In this document: positions 52,039-61,693 of the stretch, piece after piece
Layout: every line of letters begins with the position of its first letter
Position numbering within the stretch: position 1 is the stretch's first letter
DNA from: Pseudomonas sp. Teo4
GTDB lineage: Bacteria; Pseudomonadota; Gammaproteobacteria; Pseudomonadales; Pseudomonadaceae
NCBI RefSeq assembly: GCF_034387475.1
Contig: NZ_JAXCIL010000001.1
Coordinates: 3,162,001 to 3,226,000, forward strand
Length of the DNA: 64,000 nt
Direction: 5' to 3'
Program-made: the position numbers and the translations under genes
Notes under the pieces: model-generated
The model's database searches: none
What the model saw: only the letters and a program-made list of their open reading frames with translations
Told to the model about the DNA's origin: nothing

Positions 52039-55000
52039 TCAGCTCGGCATCCAGCCGCTGTACCAATGCTGCACATGCTCTTCACGCAGCACATAGTCAC
52101 GCAGCACTTCCTGCTTCAAGCGGTCACCCTGACGGAAACTTTCGTCCGGGTCGGCCAGGTGCATGCGAATCGCCTCCAGCCACTCGGCCGTGCTGTTGGT
52201 CTTGATCCGCGTGCACGGCAGGTAGCCTTCGTAGGCACGCGTGTCGGTGACGATCACCGGGTAGCCGCAGGCCCCGTACTCCAGCAAGCGCAGGTTGCTC
52301 TTGCAGTCGTTGAAGATGTGAAACTCCAGCGGCGCCAGGGCCAGATCCAGGTTCAGGCTGGCGAGCTTGGCCGGGTACAGCTCCAGCGACACCGGTGGAT
52401 GGAACTCGCTGACGTAAGGCCGCAACGCCGGCGGGCACATGCCGAAGAACACCCATTCGACCTCGTTCGCCAGGGTTTTGACCACCTCGGCGATCACTTC
52501 CAGGTCGCCGGTATGGCTGGTGCCACCACCCCAACCCACCCGCGGCTTGCGCGACGTGCGGCGCTGGCTGCGCAAGCTGGTCCACAGTTGCTCGGCCAGC
52601 ATGTTCGGCATCACCCGGATATCGCTGTGAGTGTCGTGCAATGCATCCGCCAGGGCCTGGGTCGAAACCACCAGCCGGTCACAGCGCTCGATACCTCGGC
52701 GCAGTGATTTTTCCAGGTCCTTCGGCGTATGTTTGAGGTGGCCGTTCTTCTTCGGCACGTTTATCACGTAGTCGTCCAGCTCGTAGATGCAGAAGCCCTT
52801 GGAGAACGTCTTGAGCCGTTCGATCTCCTTCACGAAACCTTCGGTATAACGCCCCTGCAAGATCGCCACATCAGGGGAGCAACGCTCCAACTCGACGCTG
52901 GTCGGAATCTCGAAATACTGCTGCTGGGTTACCCAACCGGCCTTCTCCAGCTCCACCAGCGGCTGAATCACCCGGTAATGCCCGACCGCCGTCTTGTTCA
53001 TCGGCAAGGCCAGCACATGGGGCAACGGGCGACTGACAAATGGCGTCCAGGCTGCCTTAAGACCCGGGTCCAGGCAGAAGCTGGAACCGTTCAGGGACAG
53101 GTTGATGTTGTAGGCCGGATCACGTGCGACCACCGGCATCCAGGCCCGGAAGAACGCATCATGCTGCTCCGCCAGGCGCACCTGGCGTTCGGCTTCGCGT
53201 TGTGGGTCGATCGCTACCGGTGGCGGCGGGTCCAACACCAGCCGGGCATCCGGCGCCCACACGACCAGATAACCAGCCTCACCCAGGCGCAGGCCGAGGT
53301 CGACATCGCTGAAGGCCAGGTCGAAGACGCTGTCGTTGAGCCCACCCAACTCAAGGAAGAGCTGCTTGCGCACCAACAGGCAATCGGCGCCGACCACCGA
53401 ATAATTCTGCGCCACTTGCAAGCGCTGCATGTAACCGCCCGCCTCCATCGGCTCACCCACGAACGGCGAACCCACCGCACCACGCAGGCCCAGCACCCCG
53501 CCAGCATGGGCAACCAGACCGTGGGCGTTGCACAGCTTGGCGCCAACCGCGCCGACTTCACGGCGCTGACCATGGCTCAGCAGTGCATCGAGCCAGTCCG
53601 CTTCGGTGACCACGGCGAACGGGCTCAACATCAGCAGGTATTCACCCCGGGCATGCTGCGCAGCCAGGTTCTGCACAGCGGCGAAGCTGGCCTCTTCACC
53701 CAGCGTCAGCACCCGCAACTTGTCGCCGCCCAGTTGTTGCAGGGCAGCCAGCCAGGCATGGGTCTCGGCACCTTGGCTGGCGTTATCGACGATCAGTACT
53801 TCGTAGTGGCTGTAAGCGGTTTTCTCCAGCACGCTTTCCAGGCAGCGCTCAAGCGCCGGCAACTGGTCCTGGGCACTGATCACCAGGCTCACCAGTGGCT
53901 GCGTGGCATGCAGGTAGCGGACCTGGTTGATCGCCCCACCGCTGTTCTGCAGCCGATAGGCCATGCCCAGGCGTTTGAGGTGCGCATCCAGTACCTGTGG
54001 GTTTTCCTCGATCACCTCCACCGAGGACAACCAGGCGGCATAGCTGAACGCGCTCTCAGCCAGGACTTCCGGAATGTGTTCGATGGTTTGCGGGCCACGG
54101 CTTTCCACCAGACGCCAGAGCAGGTCATGGGGCGCCAGTTCGCGATAGCCGGCGGCAAACCCGCCCAACGCCTGGATGGCCTCGCGGGAGTAGGCCAACA
54201 TGCGACCGGTGTAAGGGTAACCGCGCATCAGGTCGAGGTTGAAGTCGGGCTTGAACACCGGCTCAACCGACTCTCCGTCGCGCAGGCCGCCCTCATCGCC
54301 ATAGCAGCAGGCGATCTGCGGGCGCGACACTACGCGCTCAGCCAGCAGCATCAGGCTGAAGGCATTGAGCCGGTCGCCGGCGCGCAACAGGTAGATCCAA
54401 TCCACCCCGTCCAGTTGCTCGACCACCGCGTTCAGTTGCTCGGCCCAGTCAGCCTGCAATGGCTGGCTGATCACACGGGCATCAAGGCCGACAGCCTTCG
54501 GCGCACTGGACAGCACCAAGGTCGCGTCTGCGCCATAGGCCTGGCGGGCAATGCTGTCCAAGGTCACTTGCAAGGCCTGTGCATCGCCCATACGATCGAT
54601 CACCACCGGCACGATGCGCGGACGCGTTGGCCAGTGTTCGCTCAGGCGCATCAACCGCGCCAGCACCAATGGGTCCTGGCGGCAGGCCAGCCATTTGCCG
54701 TAAAGCTCGGAAAAACTGTCACTGTCGCTGCCGACGTGAGACTCCTGGATCGCCTGCAGGCAGCGCAGGGTATGGACCAGGAACAGGTTCTCCCAGGTGC
54801 GCTGGGTGTCGCGTTCATCACCCTGAAGAATCTGCACCCGCACCCAGCCGGAGAACGGTTCACGTTCGGCAGTGCGAGCCGCGAACATGTCACGCAGATG
54901 CTGCGCTTCGTTGACGGCCGCAGCCTTCACCTCGTCCTGGCGACGCAGTTGGCCGGGATGAACCCGCTCGACACAATGCACCCCGGCAGTCACGCCCAAG

Positions 55001-55620
55001 TGCCCACGACGCAGCAGGCACACGAACAACACGAAATCGAGCATGGCCACGAAACCCGGTGCCAGCGCCGGCAGCAATTCGCGCAGGTCGCTGGCGCGCA
55101 GCAGCACGCTGCTCAGCCCGCCGATGAAGTTGAGCTGGCGAGTCTCGAAGAAGTCCAGCAGGTCGTCGCCATTGAACAGCGTGTCGCCATAGGTAACCGG
55201 GCTGGTCTCCAAACGCTGCGGCAGAATGTGATCTTCGCCATCCACCAGATGGCGTCTGGCCGTGACCAGGCTGACATCGCCATGGGCCTGGAACAGGCGC
55301 ACCTGGCTGGACACGCAGTCGGCCATCAAGCGGTCATCATCGCAGAGGAACTTGATGTAGTCGCCTTGGCTTTGCTCAAGCCCAAGCTGCAGGTTCCCGA
55401 CAAAACCCAGCGGCTGCAGGTTGCGCACATAAATCAGCGGGTGGCGCGCAAGACTGCGCAGCTCCTCGACCACCGCCTCGATCTGCGACCCACGGCTGTC
55501 ATCGCAGACGATGACTTCGAGGTTGTCGTAGTCCTGGGCCAGGGCACTGACCAGGGCTGCACGGAAGTAATCGGGGTTGCAGGCGGGGATGACGAGGCTG
55601 ACTAGGGGGGCTGGGTTCAC
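52039..55620 (-). CDS. Large multi-domain glycosyltransferase FgtA-like (1193 aa)
   Basis: Three transferase-like parts: N-terminal GT2 (VSLVIPACNPDYFRAAL, CDDSRGS, FLCDDDRLMADC); a second GT2 at about 580-810 (VSLVISAQDQ, EVLIVDNASQ, FSDVDLGLRL); and a C-terminal GT4-like domain (about 880-1190: LALPMNKTAVGHYRVIQPL, KPRVGWGGGTSHTGD, NLRLLEYGACGYPVIVTD). Very large transferases next to flgL are the FgtA/Fgt1 type that glycosylate flagellin in P. aeruginosa and P. syringae. GTG start at 55620. No membrane helix, so it acts in the cytoplasm before export. Confidence 0.88.
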   Translation of the reverse strand: MNPAPLVSLVIPACNPDYFRAALVSALAQDYDNLEVIVCDDSRGSQIEAVVEELRSLARHPLIYVRNLQPLGFVGNLQLGLEQSQGDYIKFLCDDDRLMADCVSSQVRLFQAHGDVSLVTARRHLVDGEDHILPQRLETSPVTYGDTLFNGDDLLDFFETRQLNFIGGLSSVLLRASDLRELLPALAPGFVAMLDFVLFVCLLRRGHLGVTAGVHCVERVHPGQLRRQDEVKAAAVNEAQHLRDMFAARTAEREPFSGWVRVQILQGDERDTQRTWENLFLVHTLRCLQAIQESHVGSDSDSFSELYGKWLACRQDPLVLARLMRLSEHWPTRPRIVPVVIDRMGDAQALQVTLDSIARQAYGADATLVLSSAPKAVGLDARVISQPLQADWAEQLNAVVEQLDGVDWIYLLRAGDRLNAFSLMLLAERVVSRPQIACCYGDEGGLRDGESVEPVFKPDFNLDLMRGYPYTGRMLAYSREAIQALGGFAAGYRELAPHDLLWRLVESRGPQTIEHIPEVLAESAFSYAAWLSSVEVIEENPQVLDAHLKRLGMAYRLQNSGGAINQVRYLHATQPLVSLVISAQDQLPALERCLESVLEKTAYSHYEVLIVDNASQGAETHAWLAALQQLGGDKLRVLTLGEEASFAAVQNLAAQHARGEYLLMLSPFAVVTEADWLDALLSHGQRREVGAVGAKLCNAHGLVAHAGGVLGLRGAVGSPFVGEPMEAGGYMQRLQVAQNYSVVGADCLLVRKQLFLELGGLNDSVFDLAFSDVDLGLRLGEAGYLVVWAPDARLVLDPPPPVAIDPQREAERQVRLAEQHDAFFRAWMPVVARDPAYNINLSLNGSSFCLDPGLKAAWTPFVSRPLPHVLALPMNKTAVGHYRVIQPLVELEKAGWVTQQQYFEIPTSVELERCSPDVAILQGRYTEGFVKEIERLKTFSKGFCIYELDDYVINVPKKNGHLKHTPKDLEKSLRRGIERCDRLVVSTQALADALHDTHSDIRVMPNMLAEQLWTSLRSQRRTSRKPRVGWGGGTSHTGDLEVIAEVVKTLANEVEWVFFGMCPPALRPYVSEFHPPVSLELYPAKLASLNLDLALAPLEFHIFNDCKSNLRLLEYGACGYPVIVTDTRAYEGYLPCTRIKTNSTAEWLEAIRMHLADPDESFRQGDRLKQEVLRDYVLREEHVQHWYSGWMPS

Positions 55621-55689
55621 GGGGGAATCTCTCGACCGATGACTGCCCGCGGGAAATTCAGAACAGTCGACAACACGGGAAGAACAACG

Positions 55690-55730
55690 CGCCTTCTGCG
55701 CTCACCCGTAGCGGGCTGGCGCAGAAGGCG
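55690..55730 (-). terminator. Strong hairpin after flgL
   Basis: A perfect 12-bp stem (CGCCTTCTGCGC with its complement) encloses a second CCCG/CGGG stem. It is 10 bp after the flgL stop; the following CGTTGTTCTTCC is only partly T-rich. It marks the boundary between the flg operon and the glycan island. Confidence 0.7.
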
Positions 55731-55740
55731 AAGGGCGTAA

Positions 55741-57315
55741 TCAACTGATGGCGTTGAACAGGCTCAGTTGGCTGACTCGCGCGAACGCCGCCTGCGAAGC
55801 TTCGAGCATGGTCTGCTGCTGGGTCAGACGCACCAGCACGGTGGCCGGGTCGGAGTCGCGGATCGACGATTGCGTGGTGGTATTGGCGATGCCCAGGCTC
55901 TCGTTGGTGTTTTGCTGGATTTCCAGCGCCTTGCCCCGCGCACCAATATCGGTGACCGACCGGGCGAGCTGGTCCTGGCCACTCTGGATGTTGGCGATGG
56001 CCGAATCCAGGTCGGCACGCAGTTGCTGGCTGGCCGCGTTGTCGCCGTCGATCGGCTTGCTCAACGCCGCACGCAACTGGGCCACGGTATCCAGCACGTT
56101 CTGGGTCTGGTGGTTGTCGACATTGACCATGTACTGGTCACCGGACTGCTGCGCGGGCGTGGTAGTGAAGGTGAAGTCCACACCCGCGGCCGAAGCGACG
56201 TTGCCCGCCATGGTGCCACTGGCCACCGGACGGCTGTCGGCAGTCAACGGCTGGGCATACAGCTCGAAGTCCGTGGCGCTGGTGAACTTGATCACCGCAC
56301 CGCCGTTCGGGAACATCGCCTTGTACTTGGCCGGGTCGGTGATGCTGACCGAGGACACCTGGGCGCTCGACGGGTTGCCTGGGCTACGGGTGGCGGTAAT
56401 GGTGTCGGGCTTGCTTTGCAGGGTGAAGGTATGGCCCGCCACCGCTGCATCCGGCACGTCGCCATCCTGCAGGTTGATGTTCAGGCGCAGGTCCACGCCA
56501 CGGAAGCTGATCATCGACCCACCCGCGGTGTTCGGGTCGAAGGTACCGCCCTGGGTGGCTTCGGCGGTCACATCGTTGCCCAGGCTGTCGGTGATGCTGA
56601 ACTGGGTGCTGCTGAGCATGGTAACGGTGTACGGCTGGCCACTGCGGAAGCGGTCGTTGTAGGTAACGCTGCCGGACACCTGGCCGTTGGACAGTTTCAC
56701 GCGGCCGTCGTCCACCGCCGGGGAAGTCAGGCTGGTTTCGGTACGGCTGGTGTTCAGGGCTTGCTCGAACACGCTGTAGCCGGTGCTGTTGCCTGCCATC
56801 TTGAGCATGTCGCCGACTTGCAGTTCCTGCTGAGTCTGGTCGCCCTGGTAGGTGTATGAGCCATCGGCATTGCGCACGAACGGCGCGGTGTCGGTCCTGG
56901 AGCCGGCGAACAGATACTGGCCGTTCTCGTCACGGCTGTTCATCAAGCTCAACAATTGATCTTCCAGCTGACCCAGCTCGGCCGCCTTGGCCTTGCGCTC
57001 GGTGTCGGTATAGCCGGCGTTGCCCGACTCGAGCGCCAACTCGTTCACCCGCGTCAGAATCGTGTTGATCGAATCGAGGGTAGTCTCGGCCTGGTTCAGC
57101 GAGTTGGTGATGTTGGTCGCGTTGGTCTTGTACTGCGCCAGCATGTCGGCCTGGTTACCCAGCTGCAGCAGACGCGCGGCACCCACCGGATCATCGGCAG
57201 CGGTATTGACCCGAACGAAAGAGCTGGCTTCTTCGTTGGTCTTGATCAGGTTGGAATAGTTGCGTTGGTAGTTTGCCGCGCTCGACTGGTAGAACTGGGC
57301 CGTGGAAATACGCAT
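55741..57315 (-). CDS. flgL: Flagellar hook-filament junction protein FlgL (HAP3)
   Basis: Junction protein between FlgK and the filament. 524 aa. Flagellin-like N-terminus MRISTAQFYQSSAANYQRNY and C-terminal helix ending TQQQTMLEASQAAFARVSQL, with a large Thr/Ser-rich variable centre (about 190-400). Longer than enteric FlgL (about 317 aa), as usual for Pseudomonas. AAGGAG precedes the ATG. Confidence 0.94.
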   Translation of the reverse strand: MRISTAQFYQSSAANYQRNYSNLIKTNEEASSFVRVNTAADDPVGAARLLQLGNQADMLAQYKTNATNITNSLNQAETTLDSINTILTRVNELALESGNAGYTDTERKAKAAELGQLEDQLLSLMNSRDENGQYLFAGSRTDTAPFVRNADGSYTYQGDQTQQELQVGDMLKMAGNSTGYSVFEQALNTSRTETSLTSPAVDDGRVKLSNGQVSGSVTYNDRFRSGQPYTVTMLSSTQFSITDSLGNDVTAEATQGGTFDPNTAGGSMISFRGVDLRLNINLQDGDVPDAAVAGHTFTLQSKPDTITATRSPGNPSSAQVSSVSITDPAKYKAMFPNGGAVIKFTSATDFELYAQPLTADSRPVASGTMAGNVASAAGVDFTFTTTPAQQSGDQYMVNVDNHQTQNVLDTVAQLRAALSKPIDGDNAASQQLRADLDSAIANIQSGQDQLARSVTDIGARGKALEIQQNTNESLGIANTTTQSSIRDSDPATVLVRLTQQQTMLEASQAAFARVSQLSLFNAIS

Positions 57316-57328
57316 GGTTCAATACTCC

Positions 57329-59377
57329 TTAAAGCGCAGCAATCAGGGTGCTGAAGATTTCTTGCGCAGCTTTGATGATCTGCGAAGAGGCGGTGTAGTA
57401 CTGCTGGTACTTGACCAGGTTGCCGGCCTCTTCATCCAGCTGCACGCCGGACAAGGAGTCACGGGCACCGGCTGCCTGGGTCAGGATCACGCCGGTCGCC
57501 TCGCTGTCCATCTGGCCCTGCTTGGCCTGTGCACCTACGCTCTCCACCAGTTTGCCGTAGGCATCGGTGATGCTGATGCCCTTGGTCGAACCGATGTCCA
57601 CGGTCTGCTTGGTCTGCAGTTCCTGCAGGGACAGCGCATTGCGGTTGTCCGATGAGCCTGCACCGGTCAGCGACACGGTGAAGCTATCACCATCCTTGGG
57701 CGAGCCGGCGACATCCATCTCGAAGCTGAAAGTCTTCTGCACGCCACTGCCGTCAGTGATCGGGTTGCCCGACGAATCGACCATCGGCACGTCGAATTTC
57801 AGGGTGTTGTTCTGCCCCGGAATGAAGGTGCCGGTGCCAATGCTGTTGCCCTTGGCATCGAACGCTTCATAGGTTTGCGGCGAGGTGGTTTCGTCGCCGA
57901 ACACCAGGCGCACCGGCGTGGAATACTTGATACCGGTCTGCAGCTCCAGGCGCTGGGCCGGGTCGGCGATGTCCAGCACCGAGGTCAGTACTGGCTGGGT
58001 GATCACACCGGTACCGGTATTGCCACTGCCAGAGGTGGCGGTCAGCGGCGCGGCCAGTGCCAGGCGCTTGGCATCAGTGAGCACCACGTCGATTTCCGCC
58101 GAGGCATTGCGGGTCGGGGTGATCTTGAAGCTATCGCCCACCGCCGCAGTACCGCTCTTGAGGTCGATGCTGAAGCCATCGATCACCGCTGCCGGGTCGT
58201 CGTTGGTGCTGTAGGTGCCCATGTCAGTGCCGTCAGGCAGCTTCTTGACCTGGTACTTGTCTGCGGTCGGGCCGACGAAGGTCACCTGATAGTCACTGGT
58301 GCTCAGCTTGCCGGTATCGCGGATGGCCACGCTCAGGGAAGCGGAGCCAGCGTTGCCGACCTTGGCGATGCTGCGCGCGGACATGGCCTTGTCGCTGTTC
58401 AGGTCGTTGAACAGCGCCGCACCGAACTCACCGTTCTTGTCGATGCCCTGGCCCAGCTGCGAGTTGATTTGCTGCGACACCACCAGCGCGATGCGGCCCA
58501 GTTCGTTCATGGCCGGCGCCAGGGTCTCGCTGCGGTAGCGCAGCAGACCGCCCATTTCGCCACCGGTGACGCTGCTGGTGACGTCCATGGTGGTGCTACC
58601 ACGATCGAGCTTGATCGCGTACTGGCTCGGGTCGGTAGCGCTGGGTTCGGCGCTCATCTTGTTGGTGGTCTTGCCCAGCACCAGCGATTGGCCGTTCTTC
58701 AGGTAGACGTCGATGTTGCCGTCACGCTCTACGGCCTGAACACCCACCAGCTCGTTGAGCTGGCGCACCGCTTCGTTGCGCTGGTCGAGCAGGTCGTTCG
58801 GCTGACCACTGGCCGCCGAGACCTTGGAGATCTGGTCGTTGTACTGCGCGATGCTGGAGGTCAGCTCGTTGATCCGGGCAGTCATCGAGCTGAGGCTGCC
58901 GTTGATGTTGCTGTTCTGCTCCTTGAACTGCGCGGCCAGGCTGTTGAAACGGTTGGCCAGCGCGTCGGCGTTGCTCAGCAACAGCTGGCGGGAAGCGTCT
59001 TCGGTCGGCTTGTTGGCGGCGCTCTGCAGGGCGGAGAAGAAGTTGGTCAGCGCTCCGGTGATACCGGTATTGCTGTCGGACAACAGGTTGTTGAGCGGCG
59101 TGACCTGGTTCAGGTAGGCGGTGCTGTCGCTGTTGAGCGACGTGGCGGTTTGCAACTGCGCATCCAGGAAGGCGTTGTACACCCGACGCACATCCGCCAG
59201 CGTTGTCCCGGTGCCCATGAACACCTGGCCTTCCTGGAGCGAACCCCTGGAGCGCTGAACATTCTGCTGGCGCGAGTAACCGGCGACATCGGCGTTGGCG
59301 ATGTTGTTGCCGGTGGTATGCAGGCCCGCCATGGAGGTCGACAGCCCCGACATGCCAATGTTGATCAAACTCGCCAT
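57329..59377 (-). CDS. flgK: Flagellar hook-filament junction protein FlgK (HAP1)
   Basis: Junction protein bound directly to the hook. 682 aa. Rod/hook-type N-terminus MASLINIGMSGLSTSMAGLHTTGNNIANAD begins with the SGL..NNIAN signature and the C-terminus has GVQLDEEAGNLVKYQQYYTASSQIIK in the family style, ending STLIAAL. It follows flgJ by 12 bp and precedes flgL by 13 bp. Confidence 0.95.
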   Translation of the reverse strand: MASLINIGMSGLSTSMAGLHTTGNNIANADVAGYSRQQNVQRSRGSLQEGQVFMGTGTTLADVRRVYNAFLDAQLQTATSLNSDSTAYLNQVTPLNNLLSDSNTGITGALTNFFSALQSAANKPTEDASRQLLLSNADALANRFNSLAAQFKEQNSNINGSLSSMTARINELTSSIAQYNDQISKVSAASGQPNDLLDQRNEAVRQLNELVGVQAVERDGNIDVYLKNGQSLVLGKTTNKMSAEPSATDPSQYAIKLDRGSTTMDVTSSVTGGEMGGLLRYRSETLAPAMNELGRIALVVSQQINSQLGQGIDKNGEFGAALFNDLNSDKAMSARSIAKVGNAGSASLSVAIRDTGKLSTSDYQVTFVGPTADKYQVKKLPDGTDMGTYSTNDDPAAVIDGFSIDLKSGTAAVGDSFKITPTRNASAEIDVVLTDAKRLALAAPLTATSGSGNTGTGVITQPVLTSVLDIADPAQRLELQTGIKYSTPVRLVFGDETTSPQTYEAFDAKGNSIGTGTFIPGQNNTLKFDVPMVDSSGNPITDGSGVQKTFSFEMDVAGSPKDGDSFTVSLTGAGSSDNRNALSLQELQTKQTVDIGSTKGISITDAYGKLVESVGAQAKQGQMDSEATGVILTQAAGARDSLSGVQLDEEAGNLVKYQQYYTASSQIIKAAQEIFSTLIAAL

Positions 59378-59389
59378 GGTTTCCTACCT

Positions 59390-60559
59390 TTAAAGTTGTG
59401 TTGTAGTACCGAGCGACGCATAGCTCTCGTACGACTTCATCTGTCTTGCGATCTGCGAGATCTTGCTGGCGTAATCCGGGTCGGTGGCGTAACCGGCCTT
59501 CTGCAGTTCTCGCACGAACTGTTCTGGCTTATCGGCCGACTTCACCGCTTCTTGATAGCGGGAATTGCTCTGCAGCAGGCTGACCAGGTCATGGAAACTG
59601 TCCTGGTAGGAGTCATAGGAACGGAACGCCGCCGTTTCCTTGACGAACTTGCCGTCACGAAACTCGCTGGTGATCGCCCTCGCCTCGCCACCTTCCCAGC
59701 TGCCGGTCGCCTTGATGCCGAACAGGTTGTGGCTGCTGGTGCCGTCGCTGTTGCGCATGACCGATTTGCCCCAACCGGTTTCCAGCGCGGCCTGGGCGAC
59801 CAGGTAACGCGGGTCGACGCCGATGCGCTTGGCGGCCTGCTCGGCCATCGGCAGCATGGTGGCCACGAACGCATCGCTGTCGGCGAAGGCTTTCTTCGGC
59901 GCCAGCGGCGGCTGCGCCACGGCACGACCCAGGATGCGCGTACCGCGCTCGGGTGCGGCAAAGGTCTGCGCAGCGCCCGCCACCACCTGTCCTTCCCGGG
60001 CTGGCACTGCAGCGGTGTTGGTGGTTGCCGCAGCGTTGCCGGTAGAAGGCACGATACCGGCCAGCAGGCGATCGGTGAGCTTGCTCGGCAGCGCCAGACG
60101 CCGCGAGTTGAGCGCGGCCACATCGTTGCGCGTGGCGGTCGACTGGGTCGCGTGCACAGGCTCAGCCACCTTGTTGCCCCACAACGCCGGAGCATTGCCT
60201 TCGATGCGCGGGAACGGGCTGGTGTTGGCCGGCGCGGCCTTGTTCTTCGACAGCTGGCGCACCAGCACATCCTGCAAACCGATACCCCCGCCCTCGCGGG
60301 ACATGCTCACGGCCAACTGCTGGTCGTACATGTCACGGTACTGCTTGACCGTTTCGGAGTTCATCGGGTTGTCGTCAGCCAGCACATCACTGGCCTTGCG
60401 CGACGCCTTGAGCATCTCGCTGATGAACAGCGACTCGAACTCCTGGGCAACCTTGCGCACGTTGGCGTCGCTGTCGCGATCGCCATGCTTGAGCGAGTTG
60501 AGGCGGTTGAGGTCGGTGTAGGCACCGCTGTCGGCGCCGCTGGAAACCTTGGCATTCAT
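59390..60559 (-). CDS. flgJ: Rod assembly protein and peptidoglycan hydrolase FlgJ
   Basis: Caps the growing rod and opens the peptidoglycan. 389 aa. N-terminal rod-cap domain (VAQEFESLFISEMLKASRKA, QYRDMYDQQLAVSM), a Pro/Ala/Thr-rich linker (about 110-220), and a C-terminal glucosaminidase domain with the catalytic Glu in AQAALETGWGKSVM and YQDSFHDLVSLL. It lies between flgI and flgK. Confidence 0.95.
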   Translation of the reverse strand: MNAKVSSGADSGAYTDLNRLNSLKHGDRDSDANVRKVAQEFESLFISEMLKASRKASDVLADDNPMNSETVKQYRDMYDQQLAVSMSREGGGIGLQDVLVRQLSKNKAAPANTSPFPRIEGNAPALWGNKVAEPVHATQSTATRNDVAALNSRRLALPSKLTDRLLAGIVPSTGNAAATTNTAAVPAREGQVVAGAAQTFAAPERGTRILGRAVAQPPLAPKKAFADSDAFVATMLPMAEQAAKRIGVDPRYLVAQAALETGWGKSVMRNSDGTSSHNLFGIKATGSWEGGEARAITSEFRDGKFVKETAAFRSYDSYQDSFHDLVSLLQSNSRYQEAVKSADKPEQFVRELQKAGYATDPDYASKISQIARQMKSYESYASLGTTTQL

Positions 60560-60571
60560 CAGGCGGCGTCC

Positions 60572-61687
60572 TCAGATGACGATCAGGTCGGCTTGCAAGG
60601 CGCCGGCCTGTTTCAATGCTTCGAGGATGGCCATCAGGTCGCTGGGCGCAGCCCCCACCTGATTCACCGCACGCACGATCTCATCCAGCGTGGTGCCCGG
60701 GCCGAACTTGAACATCGGCTTGGCTTCCTGCTGCGCATTGACCTTCGAGCGCGGCACCACGGCGGTCTGGCCATTGGAGAACGGCCCCGGCTGGCTGACG
60801 ATCGGGTCTTCGGTAATGGTCACGGTAAGGCTGCCGTGGGTCACGGCGGCTGGCGAAACCTTGACGTTCTGGCCGATGACGATGGTACCGGTACGCGAGT
60901 TGATGATGACCTTGGCCACGGCCTGGCCTGGGTCGATCTCCAGGTTCTCGAGAATCGACAGGTAATCGACACGCTGGCTCGGGTCCATCGGCGCGGTGAC
61001 GCGCACCGAGCCACCATCTATCGCCTGGGCCACGCCAGGGCCGAGCAGGTCGTTGACCTTGTCGACGATGTGCTTGGCGGTGGTGAAGTCGGGGCGATTG
61101 AGGTTCAAGGTCAGGCTGTTGCCCTGGTTGAATCCGCTCGGCACCGCCCGCTCGACAGTGGCGCCGCCAGGAATACGACCGGCCGACGGAACGTTGACGG
61201 TAATCTTCGAACCATCACGCCCCTCGGCATCGAAGCCGCCCACCACCAGGTTGCCCTGAGCCACGGCATAGACGTTGCCGTCGATACCCTTGAGCGGGGT
61301 CATCAGCAGGCTGCCACCACGCAGGCTCTTGGAGTTACCGATCGACGAAACGGTGATATCCACCACCTGGCCAGGCTTGGCGAACGCCGGCAAGTCGGCG
61401 TGCACCGACACCGCGGCCACGTTCTTGAGCTGAACGTTGCCGGAACCGGACGGCACCTTGATGCCGAACTGCGACAGCATGTTGTTGAAGGTCTGCAGGG
61501 TGAACGGTGTCTGGGTGGTCTGGTCACCCGTACCGTTGAGCCCCACCACCAGGCCGTAACCGATCAATTGGTTGGAACGCACGCCAGAGATGCTGGCGAT
61601 GTCCTTCAGGCGCTCGGCATGGGCACCGAAGGCACAGGACAGAAGCAGGGTCGCGGCAAGCAGCTGCCTTACGTTGAACATGGTCAT
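60572..61687 (-). CDS. flgI: Flagellar P-ring protein FlgI
   Basis: Forms the periplasmic bushing around the rod. 371 aa with a Sec signal peptide ([18 protein letters not shown], cut before ERLKDIAS). Family motifs [19 protein letters not shown] and [13 protein letters not shown] are present and it ends DLIVI. A second ATG two codons in is possible. It is six bases after flgH. Confidence 0.95.
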   Translation of the reverse strand: MTMFNVRQLLAATLLLSCAFGAHAERLKDIASISGVRSNQLIGYGLVVGLNGTGDQTTQTPFTLQTFNNMLSQFGIKVPSGSGNVQLKNVAAVSVHADLPAFAKPGQVVDITVSSIGNSKSLRGGSLLMTPLKGIDGNVYAVAQGNLVVGGFDAEGRDGSKITVNVPSAGRIPGGATVERAVPSGFNQGNSLTLNLNRPDFTTAKHIVDKVNDLLGPGVAQAIDGGSVRVTAPMDPSQRVDYLSILENLEIDPGQAVAKVIINSRTGTIVIGQNVKVSPAAVTHGSLTVTITEDPIVSQPGPFSNGQTAVVPRSKVNAQQEAKPMFKFGPGTTLDEIVRAVNQVGAAPSDLMAILEALKQAGALQADLIVI

Positions 61688-61693
61688 CCGTAC

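Noticed and set aside
52729..55605. Open frame of 958 codons on the plus strand opposite the 1193-aa transferase
   Set aside because: Antisense shadow of a clear glycosyltransferase gene, His/Gln-rich, no recognisable motif.
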